Below, piece by piece: positions 23,261 to 33,047 of a stretch of 64,000 bases of DNA. A model generated the notes under the pieces. The model saw nothing but the letters and a program-made list of their open reading frames with translations, did not search any database and was not told the DNA's origin. The position numbers and the translations under genes are program-made. The first letter of the stretch is position 1. Each line of letters starts with the position of its first letter. Source of the stretch: Yamagishiella unicocca (lineage: Eukaryota > Chlorophyta > Chlorophyceae > Chlamydomonadales > Volvocaceae); contig BDSL01000073.1 of assembly GCA_003116995.1 (NCBI GenBank), forward strand, positions 488,003-552,002, in the 5' to 3' direction.

Positions 23261-24584
23261 AGGAATCCGAGGTGGCTTCTGGGGCATTCGACTTCAAAAC
23301 CTCATCACCTGATGTGCAGGCGGGGGTGCGGAAGAGGGTGCAAGAGGAGAAGCGGCCCTGCATGTGCGTTAACATTCCCCCGTTCCTCCTAAAGCCATTT
23401 ACGATGTACGTGCAGCCGCGATGTCTCCCGTCATGCATGCTGTGTGCGGTTTCATGTCGAAACAATGTGGTTTCTGCTCAGGGTTGTCGTTGGGCTGAGT
23501 GTCGTCTTGGCCTGGTTAAGGAACACAGCCGAATCAGACCGCCGTTTGGTAACTCTGCAACGTGTTTCGGGTCCAGCACATATTTCCATTCCGGATACAC
23601 CGTAACATGGTCGTCTACATTTCAAGAAATCCCAGCATCACTACTCTTGATGCTCAGTGTGGAACTTTGGCGGTTCCGCGTGTCGGCGTGTCCGCGTGTG
23701 CTCCAAGGCAGGGTCGCGGAGAACGGGGATAGGAGCTGTAACATTTTCTTCCGACAATAACTTACAGGGTGCAGATTCACGTCATCTATTCATTACACGC
23801 TGCGAACCGGGCGTATGCAATTAGTCGGCGCAATAATGCACGAACGATGCAAGCATGACCTCGCGGCTGGTGCGTTTCGTAACCTTGCAAAACATATTCG
23901 GTCATACAAATTGCATATTTTAATCACATATTTCAGGACTCTTAGCAGTGCCTTCATGCCGCTTCCCGCCGCTACTTCGCAACCTGTCATGAAATGCGGC
24001 GCTCTTTGCATTAAGATTCTTAGCTCGTTGCAAGCTCCATTTGGGTTCTTTTAGAAAAGAAAGAAACAAAGGATTGAGAAAGAAAAATTATGAAAATTAT
24101 CTCACACATCGTCCAAGTACGTCACGGGAAAGTTCCCCCCAGCGTGCCTGAACCGTGATCCGGGAGGGGGGGGGTCCGTATTGTGCCCGTCATGCGTCAT
24201 CACTGCCGCGTACGCTGCGCACTTTTAGCTCCGGACACTCCTATCCTCCAGATGTTTCGAAAACACTGGTAATCTAACGACTTACTGATACTGCGCTTCT
24301 TGTCAACTTAGTAGCTGTGTGACTTTGAAATTATTTCCTGTCAGAGGTGCAAAAATAATTCCTTCCAGGGGTGCGCGACTTTGGAAACATTTATTTACAA
24401 AATTTAAGGGTGAGCGACGATAGCTCGTGGGTACGGTATCCAGTCCACATAAAGTTTATTTAAGGACTTGCTGGCCCGTGCGACGCGGTTGGCGGTTTCC
24501 GTCAGCAGGGTTTCTACGCCTACCACATCATAGCTTTGTAGATAGCCAGCCTTACAGACAATACTGTTCTACAGGATTGCCGGG

Positions 24585-24941
24585 TTAGCCAGTTGTTGCT
24601 TCCGCACCATAACTATCGTCGAGCATGCTCAACATGTCATCGTATGTCCAGCACGAGGACGTGTATTTGGAATTCCGAGTTTCTGGCAGGGGTATGATAT
24701 TTGGTTTCAACACGGTCCGCGGTATACGAAGCGGGTTGGCAAGCAGGTAGCCTGACTGCGAGCTGGAAGCAATAGTATCCATGATCTTCAACCTAAAGCA
24801 AAAAAGGGATATCGTAAGAAGAAAGGACGCACAACTCCAGAATGGGCGTTTTGGACGATCAGCGTAGCCAACGACCGCACGCATTTCGCCATCACCACAT
24901 GGCATACAGAAACGATTGCCTTTTAATACGTTATCTTTCAT
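24585..24941 (-). CDS. Possible small gene of unknown function, up to 2 exons
   Basis: One frame runs 24941-24585 (118 aa). It opens with M-K-D-N-V-L-K-G-N-R-F-C-M-P-C-G and closes with Y-D-D-M-L-S-M-L-D-D-S-Y-G. The middle (about residues 37-51) is a run of hydrophobic codons ending in a pyrimidine tract and TTTAG, so it may be an unrecognised intron (donor near 24830, acceptor near 24793). Its base composition is lower in GC than the neighbouring genes, which suggests mobile-element origin. No family recognised. The gene to the right is divergent. Confidence 0.3.
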   Translation of the reverse strand: MKDNVLKGNRFCMPCGDGEMRAVVGYADRPKRPFWSCASFLLTISLFCFRLKIMDTIASSSQSGYLLANPLRIPRTVLKPNIIPLPETRNSKYTSSCWTYDDMLSMLDDSYGAEATTG

Positions 24942-25169
24942 CTTGGACTTTTGAGTCCTTACATTCGCATTGAATCTACCTTTCGCAATGCAGGTTGGCT
25001 CATAGGGTCATAGGTCCTGTGAAATCAGCCCAAGCTCTACCCTTGGCTTTAGCAGGATTGGTTCGAAGGTGGTGAGCTCTATCTGCTTCAAGCGGAAGGC
25101 CACCAAACACCTCTCTCGGCCAGGCCAGGGCGCTCCCTCTTCTACCAGACCCACGGCTGACATCAGGAG

Positions 25170-27147
25170 ATGTTACTATCTCAACTGCTATCCACTAAGC
25201 AGGAGAGCCCTAACGCGCTCTCTGTGGTGGTTGCTCTGATGATTGGTTTGATAGGTATCTGCATTTGCGCAGCGTGCACATTGGCCGTCTTGCAATATAA
25301 AGAGAGTATGGACGCTGTCACCAAGGCACGTTTCGACGTCCAGGGGCGGCCTACTCAGTTGACCGCAGCGGTGGTGAGTTCGGCACGATGTCGCGTAGGG
25401 CTTGCGGCCAACCGTTAGTCACCTCGCTGCGATGCATTGCGCCACGCCTCGATTGTATCTTGCGTTCTGTATAGCTGTTCCTGAAGCTCCGCTGGAGCAC
25501 AACTGGCATCCTGCGCGCCCCTCGACTACATGCTGTTTGCGCGAGCCCCGCCTTTGGCCTGGCATGCCCACCTTTGCGCTTCCTTTTCCTATCGTAAACA
25601 CACATTACATACAGACGATCCAGCGCCTTCTTCCCTTGATATTTGCGTGTGCGGTCACAGCACACTATGTCCCCCTCGTCGGGGCGATGCGGACAGTGGT
25701 AGGACGGGTAGCGTCCCAGCTGATATCATCACACTGTTACACACAACACTACGACGTATCGCAAGAGCACCCTACCAGCGGTGTGTCACGGCCAACCTGC
25801 CGGTCAGCCGATCGCGCGATCGGCTCTGACCGTCCTAGGCGTCCCACATCGCATGCGCTCTGCCTGCAATCCGCGCCTGCTGCGCCCCGCCCTCTCCCCA
25901 GGAACCATCTTGCCGCCCGCCCACCCACCCCCAACCCCAAGGGGCCCCAAAAATCCCTCACGACTGCTTACTGAGCAGACGACGCAGCGCGAGATCTTCA
26001 TGCGCCTGACCCCACCGACCCGACCCCACCTCCGCGCGTACTGTCCCCTAAGCAGGAATCCCCCCTGCCGCGCGCTGGCTCCGCTACCAACACGCTCTTC
26101 AAGCGATGCCTGTCGGCGGACGGAGGGGCCGGCACGGGGCGCCGAGGCAACGACCTGATGATGTCCACCCCGGAGCACACGGAGCTTAGCAGCAGCTTGT
26201 ACGACACCCAGGTGGGGAGGCTGCGCAGGGAAGGGGCGCGACGCGACAGTGTGTATGGCAGGCGGCCACGTGGATGGAGGCGGAGGGCAGCCGCTTGAGC
26301 CCGCCAGAGGGAGGGGAGGGGAGGGGAGGGGAGGGGAGACGAGGGGGCGGTGGTTGCCGGGTGGTCACGGACAAGCAACCCCGCAATCCCTCAACCCCGC
26401 ACATGTCACGCCCTCCAATGCATCCCTGCATCCGACCGACCACCGTCGGGTTGGTTGATTTCCGTTTCCGTGGATTTTTGCGGCTTAGCGCTAAGCTATA
26501 AAAATCCTTGAGCGAGCATTTTCAACCTTAATTTTGCCTACAAATAGATCAAATAAATACATGCCACGAGATCCAACACTGACGATACGCGCGCACCTGA
26601 CCAGGGTTTGGGCCCAAACTTGCCGGTATCGGTATGTCCGTCCACTGATTCGCAGGAGACGATGGATTCGGCGACTGTTAAGGAGATCCTCGGCAGCGTT
26701 GACGTCAAGTGAGTGCCACGTCTGCTCGGCGAGAGAGGAAGGGGCGGGGGGCACGGTGTGTTTTGGAGGGTGCCTCTGCTCGTCCAGTACGACGTGTCTG
26801 GATCTGTTGGCAGTGCCGTCCGCACTCGGCCAGTCTCACTCACCCGTGGCGCTGCGTTGTAGCTCCTCCGAAACCAAACCGCCGCTACCCCATCTTCATT
26901 AAAGCTCCGTCAAGACACGTCAGCACAGTCTTAGACAGGCTGATAGGGCTACGCGGGTTTACCCTCATCTGCCCATCTCTTTGTGCTGCCGCTTTGGCTT
27001 CCGTGCATGAAATAGGTGCTGGTATCACCACTCCCTTACCGCCATCTCTGCCCTGTCCCACTCAGCCACGTCCGCGAAACTCAGATCCTGTTGAACTCCT
27101 TCAACTGGAACCTGGACGAGCTGCTGCAGCGGGAGCTCGGCCACTAA
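25170..27147 (+). CDS. Single-span membrane protein with a UBA-like C-terminus, 4 exons, 164 aa
   Basis: Exons 25170-25373, 26056-26211, 26656-26708 and 27066-27147; all borders are GT/AG and phases close to 495 nt. Seen: residues 1-16 polar, residues 17-42 a strongly hydrophobic span (A-L-S-V-V-V-A-L-M-I-G-L-I-G), residues 43-68 basic and polar, residues 69-120 Ser/Pro/Gly-rich, and residues 121-164 helical with S-F-N-W-N-L-D-E-L-L-Q-R-E-L at the end. The last part resembles the third helix of UBA-like folds (F-x-W-x-h-D/E-x-h-h), which bind ubiquitin; this is inference from a short motif. A signal-anchor topology is likely. The first ATG after the upstream AG was chosen; an earlier exon cannot be excluded. 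No poly(A) signal was found close by. Confidence 0.6.
26308..26340. repeat. gaggg purine tract
   Basis: A (gaggg)n tract inside intron 2 of the 164-residue membrane-protein gene. Confidence 0.8.
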
Positions 27148-27236
27148 GCTAGCGCAGCCGGCGCGGAGGTGTTTGCTGGCAGCAGCGAGCCAGAGGTCAG
27201 CGTTCGGCTGGAGAGCCGTGCGTCCTGGCGGGCGGC

Positions 27237-27300
27237 GGGGCCTTATATGGGCGGTGGGGCCTTACATGGGCGGTGGGGCCTTATATGGGCGGTGGGGTCC
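27237..27300. repeat. 19-bp tandem repeat, about 3 copies
   Basis: The unit gccttatatgggcggtggg is repeated three times, the middle copy reading cttacat. It lies just beyond the 164-residue gene. Confidence 0.85.
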
Positions 27301-27547
27301 CTATGAGGAGTCGGAGGAGCGCTGTTTGCGCATGCCCCTCGGCATTACCCGCTTCGGGCAGACGGACGGGCACGCATCATCCTCTCCCCCCCGTGCCTCC
27401 TGAGCGCGCACACCTGCCCGCAGACCTCGGGCCATCGTGCCACTCGTCCGCCGCATGCACCGGCGACATCGGCCGGTCGTCAGTCCGGCGCGCCCCGCAC
27501 CTGCGTGCGTGTGTGGCAGCTGCAGTGGCTGCTAGCAGGGTAGTAGT

Positions 27548-28314
27548 GTTGGGAGCTGAGGCTCGACTTGCTCGATGTAGCCCCAGAGGTCAATCGATGG
27601 GCTGCGCAGAGCCGCCGCCGCCTGCCTGCGAGGAGGACGCGGCCAGGGAGAGAGCTTGCTGGTGTTTGCGGAGTGTGGTGGAGTGTGGTGGGGGTCGTCG
27701 CTAGTTATCATCCGGTGGCCTTGGGAAGGGCCGGTATGCTTGCACCTGAACTGTGGCTGTGTTTGCGTGTTGATTCACCGCTGCTGTGGTGTGATGGGAT
27801 GTTGATTGGCTGGAGGGATGGGAGTACGGCCGGGACTGCAGAGAAGCACTCGAGGGAGGGCGAGCGCACGGGGTTCCGCGGTCAGCCTGCATCGCGAGCG
27901 TGTGTGCGTGCTTTGCGTGCAAATGAGGAAGGAAAGGAACTGATGGGCGGCGGTTAGCCAGAAGACTGAGGTGAGGTTTACTGATGTGGGTTTGTTTTAC
28001 AGAAAACGACCGATAACTCGACATGGGGTGTGTAGCTGGTGCATAGGCTTCGGACACCTGGACGCGCGCGCATGCTTGGGGGTTCACATAAAAGAACCGG
28101 TCACTCGACATGGGAATGTAGTGGGCGGGGGCGGGAGACGTAGGGGGCCGACGGAGGTGCCCCTCACCCCGTAGTTGGAGCTGGGCGCTCCGAGATACTC
28201 TGCACTGGCTGAGGCGCGGCGGGGTATTGCTGTGTCTGCAGGAAGTGCCGTGCAGTGTCGGGAGCTGAGGCTCAAATTGCTCGATGCGGCCCCAGCGGTA
28301 GGTCAGTGGGCTGC
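27548..28314. repeat. Pair of 60-bp direct repeats
   Basis: Bases 27548-27607 and 28254-28314 share gggagctgaggctc, ttgctcgatg and gggctgcg in the same order and spacing. Between them and to 28375 I see no supported gene; the long frame on the minus strand has Pro/Ser/His composition without motifs. Confidence 0.6.
28011..28130 (+). repeat. Dispersed repeat R2, two plus-strand copies
   Basis: Two adjacent copies (about 28011-28083 and 28090-28130) share an a-rich start, ccgRtMactcgacatgggg and a gtagYtggtgcatag phrase. The longer one is matched through the gcgcgcgcatgct end by the copy at 44953-45035. Confidence 0.6.
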
Positions 28315-28375
28315 GAGGGGCGCGAGGGGCTGGGCGTGAGTGAGTTGCGGTCGCCGAACAGAGCGATGGCTTTGG

Positions 28376-29759
28376 TGCCGTACGTGTTAAAGGCAGTGAG
28401 TGACCCACGGGTCCGTCCGGCGGAGGTGGCGCGAGGGTGATTCCTCGGCATCCTCCAAGCAAGTGCGTTTGCTGGTGTCGATTGGGGTCGACAGCTGCGC
28501 TGGTTGTGCGGCGATGTGGTCGGGAATAAACAAAAGTCCGTAAGGGCTGCGAAGTTTGATGTCATTGCGGAAGGAAACAAAATCGCACACTGTCTATTTA
28601 TTGGTCCCATGGACGGACAGGATGAGGGGTCCCATGGGACGGACGACTGTACTGGTCCCATGGACAGACAGGATGGGGGGTTGAACTGGGAGGGAGGCTA
28701 GGAGCGGGTCGTTGCTTTAGGGCGAGCAGGGGCTCACTACTGGCGAGACAAGACTAGGCCCGGCGCCGGCGAAGCACGCGCAATGTCTGGCGAGAGCTAC
28801 TGTCGTTGTGGCGCCCAGCGGCTTGTCTCGCGTATGAGGTCAGTTAAAGGTGTTTGCGGAAGGCAAAGCCGCGCTGGGGGGAATGCGAGGAGGGCGTGCA
28901 AGCTTGATGAACGGTACTCGTACCGAAGCATGCCTGTCTGTTGTTGGCTGGCATGCTTGTGTTGGGCAAGGGCCTGCACGAATAGGCCGTACGAAATGGC
29001 GTTGCAGGATATGTTTGTCGTACTTACTCACAGTGAATTATTTTGGTGTTGCATTTTTCATGGGCGCCTCCTTCGAGGCGATGCGCATCGGATCATTGGG
29101 CCCAGGCATCGAATTCCGCGGCGGCTCGAGGACGGTATAGGTATGCGACCCAGGGATCGGGGACGGGCGGAGAGATTCCCAACCATCATTTAACGCCTCT
29201 GTACTGCTGCGCGTCGACGGCTAGCTAGGGCAGTGTGTGGCTGTGGCTGGATGGCGTGCAGTAAAAACCCGCTGACGTTTAAGTATGGCGGTGTGTGCGT
29301 TTGCTCGATTACTCCGAGGGAAGTAGGGACCTGTCGCTGGTTGAAACACGGAATATGGTTTGCTTGCAGATTGCTACTGTCGATCCCTTTTATTTCACAC
29401 CACCGACATGGCGTCCCTGCTGCGTGCTGCGGGGCGGTTTGCGCGTGCATGAATTTCAGGACTTGTACTGTGTTCGATGTTCGATGGTGGGTGCTACTGC
29501 GTTGCTGATCCGGTGCCGTGGTGCGTGTGGCAGACCGGTACGGCAGCCAGCGAGCGGAGCGGCCCCTGGGACGTCTTGTCGGCGGGCGGGTTGCTGGCGT
29601 GGGTTCATCGCTCGTAAGGTAGTCCTTGTGTCGTGTGTAACAGTCACTTTTGTAGTAGTAACTGTTACAGTAGTGGGCCCCAGACCAGGAGGTGATTTGT
29701 CTCGGTTTACCGCTGCACAGCGAGATGTCTACGCGAGACGTTACAGTCCGTGTACTGTA

Positions 29760-29763
<4 letters not shown>
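28376..29763. repeat. Segmental duplication, copy A (about 1.4 kb)
   Basis: Direct copy of 40853-42282, collinear apart from small indels. Both start gccgtacgtgttaaaggcag and end ccgtgtactgtacgtgt. Just past the end, copy A runs into a (gt)n tract and copy B into an 18-bp tandem repeat. Copy A contains the R1 dispersed repeat at 29652-29693. The 96-codon frame shared by both copies does not look coding, since almost all base differences change the amino acid. Confidence 0.9.
29652..29693 (-). repeat. Dispersed repeat R1 (TGTAAC-GTTACA family), diverged copy
   Basis: The minus strand reads cctggtctggggcccactac followed by tgtaacagttac. It is equivalent to the copy at 42156-42212 in the paired duplication. 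Confidence 0.6.
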
Positions 29764-29790
<27 letters not shown>

Positions 29791-29792
29791 TT
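29763..29792. repeat. (GT)n microsatellite
   Basis: About 14 gt dinucleotides directly at the right edge of duplication copy A. Confidence 0.9.
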
Positions 29793-30261
29793 GTATGTGT
29801 GTGCTCTTCCTGTCCTTTGCGGCCGGCGGGCGGCTGCCTTGGCACGGAGAAAACCCCGGATGTGGCCGCTCATAAAAAACGGCAATCCTTTCCAGGTCGC
29901 GTGCTGTGGACGGCATGGGTCGTGCAGGCGGAGGGCATGGGTCGTGCATGGATCAATTCGGGTGCAATTGATGAGTAGCTCTGTGACGACGGTTGCCAAA
30001 CCATCTTGGTTGTGCACCTCCAACGACGTAACTGACGGATTTCGTCGAGGGCTCCGCACTGTCATTCGCCACATCCGAGCCGCTGAGGGGCATCGTTCAT
30101 CGGAGGGACTGCAAGTGTCCAACCTCGCTCCGGGTTGGTTGTCGCGACATGGTTATTTATCTAGCTAGATAGATAGATAGAGCGCAAGCCTCCGCTGCCT
30201 GATGCAAAGTATGCTTTGCTTCCCATCCATCCAAACACAGAGATGCCTTGCTCAGCGCAAC

Positions 30262-30425
30262 CTCCCCGGGGTTGCTGGCTGCCGCTGTTTTTGCGTCTGG
30301 ACTGGTGCCTTGCTGCTTGGCTTGCCATTGGTGCGGTGCGGCTGGGTTTTTGGCTCTTTCGTCTCCTTCAGTGTCCGGCGATGAGGCCGGTGCGTCCTGC
30401 CTTTTGGTCTGGAGCCCACTGTAGC
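30262..30425 (+). repeat. R1 repeat with a longer upstream homology, copy 1
   Basis: About 160 bp is recognisably related to 48075-48240. Shared phrases are ggggttgctggctgc (ggggtgctggctgc there), a ggtttttg run, cagtgtc[ac]ggcgatg and ttggtctggaRcccactgta. The copy stops at cactgta and runs into gtacgtac. Confidence 0.65.
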
Positions 30426-30570
30426 AAGTACGTACGTACGCCTACCTCTTTCCCGTGTCCAGATGTCCAAGCAATGACTCAATTGACGCACTCAACCACA
30501 TCTTCACAGACAGCAGCCTCAGTAGGTGCCGCTGCTGCAAGATACATGGCCTGACATTTGCTGCTGGTTT

Positions 30571-30608
30571 TTTGTTTGTTGTACTTGTTACAGTGGGCTC
30601 CAGACCTT
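30571..30608 (-). repeat. Dispersed repeat R1, minus-strand copy
   Basis: The plus strand shows tgttgtacttgttacagtgg then gctccagacc, the complement of the R1 end. Confidence 0.65.
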
Positions 30609-30612
30609 ACAC

Positions 30613-32890
30613 TGCACATACGTGCTGACAGCAGCTGAGTGCTCGAGTCCAACGTCGCAGCTAGTTTGTTGTATGTAGCTACCTGGGCAACAAAGAGGCC
30701 ATCGGCCTGGCAGAGGGACATGCCTAGCACACGAGTATTTAGTACGTGAGCACAATGTAGCCTAAGCCGCAAGATGCCCGTTGCCCTGCAGCGGTGACCC
30801 GACCAGCACTATCGTACACTGTCGCCCTGCACTGGGCAGCAATTCACCATGACCGGTGCGTGCTTAACAACCAAAGCCTTTCCATAATTTGTTAACTGGT
30901 TATTGGCCTTGCGCTGCCCTGGATGAAGCACGCCGCTACGGACTGGAGGCGATACCACTTGCGCGAAACGCCACTACTTCGTTATTTAGATTATCGTGAC
31001 TAACGTACACCTGTAATTTGTGGAGCCGCAGGGAACCAAAGGCACAGGATCATCGCCGAGTGAAGGAAGGCGGGCGCAAGCTGCAACCGACCTGAACCGC
31101 TCAACAACCGCTGGCTGCGATTCCTCCCGAACAATGCAAGCTGAGTTTCATCCGATCGCGAGCTGCCGGAGCCCTGTACGGTGCTCATAATACTGGTAAT
31201 ACTGTAGCAATCGCCGCTAACCCCCCATTTTTTCCTGCGGCAGCGCAAATTAAATCCTTTGGCAACGTATCATTGGGCTGGGTTGGACATTTCTTTTCCA
31301 GGATCACTACAATTAACGTATCGAGCAGCCGTTTCCACAAGTTATGCGGTGTATCGCTAGCAGTTAACGTTTACGAAAAGGAACGTCGAATCGGTAGTTG
31401 GGCCTAGCCGCCCATACGGGAGGGTCACAAGGGGTCGACCGCGGACAGAGGTACAGCAGCAGCAGGCGATGCACATGTTTGCTCTATCTCTGAGCTATCG
31501 CTGCGCATGTTTGCTTCTGGCGGTCACGCACAGCCCTGAACAGCAGTCCCTTTCACTTCGGCCGGGCGAGGTCGCGGTTGGGATCAATACACGTTGTGCG
31601 GAGGCAGGGCTACCTAGTAGGCAGCATCACGCAGCAAATAAGTGCGTCAAGCAAACAAAGCAGCTTCCTGTCTTCGTTGGCGCGTAACCGCACACTACAC
31701 ACCTCGTCTGCGTGCACGAGGTGGCTGCTGGGTTCTTAATGGCCAAAATTGGTTGACGGCAGGATAGCACATATAAAGCGGCATACATATTGAAGTGCGA
31801 CACATGCGGCATGAAGGGCGAGCAAGCACTACTGGATGGAGAACGAAGTACACACCCCTAGCTCCTACTGGGAACTTCTCTACCTGAAGCGCGAAGAGGC
31901 GATTTGAACACGCGAATCCGACGTGTATGAGAGGGCGAGACCTGCTATATTCTTCGGCGCCTTCGGAGAGCTGCTGCTGCGAGGCATGAGGATTGTGGGA
32001 AAACCCGTCTGCTCTACCGCTGCTCCTGCGGCGGCAGGCTGTGAAGGCATTTAGGCAGGCGCCGCCCCCCTGCGATTCAGGAATTTATTCCCACCATCCA
32101 GCAATCGCGGTGCGAGGGGCCAGAGCCGTCGCCATCAGCGGGGCAGCACGAGGCAGCAGCACAAGTTTCATGACGTAGGTGCACAAAATGGGCGAAAACA
32201 ACCGAAAATAACGCAAAAACAAGCTTTCCGTGGGTTCCTGTAACCTGCCAAATTATCCTTCATTGACTACTATTCGCTAAATGTAATATGTTACATGGGA
32301 ACTAACATCGCTCGAGTTCAGCAGCAGCTGCAGTTAAGTGATTATGGGCGCGCGTCCTCATTGGCGCACGATAGGCAGCTGGATGAATTTACTTGGCTGG
32401 CAACTACCAGGGGAACAATAGATGATTTTACACTGTGAAGTAAGTGGGCGGAGGGCAGCCGCTCGGGCCTTCCATGCCCATTGGTCGTCGGCTGAAGGCA
32501 AGCAACGCGATGCACAAGTATATAAATGAATGTATGCGGAAGTACAAAAAGAACTGACGCACTAAGGGGCGATGGAACATCTATCGCTAGGGTGCCACCT
32601 ACGTGGACCCGGCGTGCCGCTGTCTTTGGAACCTTGCTTGGCTCAGCTTAGTCCATGAGAGGAAAGGCATCCACGCATTCTGGGAGAGAGCACCGAGCCA
32701 CGGTGAAGTGAGCCTGTGAATAGGAGTTCCCAACTCTACGGCCATCGGTCGTTGCGGTCGTTTTAGCGGTTGGGCGCGAAACAATTGGCGCGAAACAATT
32801 GACTCATCGGCGCTGCCAGGAGTCGATCGCAGCAGCAGTCGAAGTCATGGCGCCGATGGCTCCAATCAATAAGGCCCTTATGAGCACTTA
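30613..32890. other. Intergenic stretch, no supported gene
   Basis: About 2.3 kb of moderate base composition between the duplication/R1 region and the pherophorin promoter. All frames are short and lack motifs or convincing splice pairs. Confidence 0.55.
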
Positions 32891-32900
32891 GCGCTACGCG

Positions 32901-32910
32901 TATATATAAT
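32901..32910 (+). promoter_or_regulatory. TATA box of the pherophorin gene
   Basis: A tatatataat run sits 138 bp before the ATG at 33048, a typical distance for a core promoter with a short leader. Confidence 0.55.
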
Positions 32911-33047
32911 GCCTGGGGCTCCCAATTAATGTATGAGCAGTGATATCAGCTCCAGCGCTGGACATATCTTGCAGCTACCTAGAATCGCGTTAACGGTATA
33001 CACGTATCAAAGGCTTCCTGTGCCGAGCGAGCATCCAGCCAGCAGCC

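Larger units (their letters stand above)
21533..24149. mobile_element. 2.6-kb DNA transposon with terminal inverted repeats of about 187 bp, copy 1
   Basis: The left terminus 21533-21719 and the right terminus 23962-24149 are inverted copies with few differences. Both begin aggcacgctggggggaact and go through gtgacgtacttggacgatg. The interior matches the partial copy at 62485-64000. Long inverted repeats of this size recall Mutator-like or other long-TIR elements, but no transposase motif was identified. The flanking bases do not show an obvious target-site duplication, partly because the 532-bp element abuts the left end. Confidence 0.85.

Noticed and set aside
27701..28462. 253-codon minus-strand frame
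   Set aside because: Pro/Ser/His-rich without motifs, overlapping dispersed repeats and the edge of the segmental duplication.
28850..29140. 96-codon plus-strand frame conserved in both duplication copies (also 41322-41621)
   Set aside because: Nearly all base differences between the copies change the amino acid, which does not fit protein conservation; the open frame is shared only because the DNA is duplicated.
29190..30122. 310-codon minus-strand frame
   Set aside because: It crosses the (gt)n microsatellite and the right edge of the duplication, so it cannot be an old gene; no motifs.
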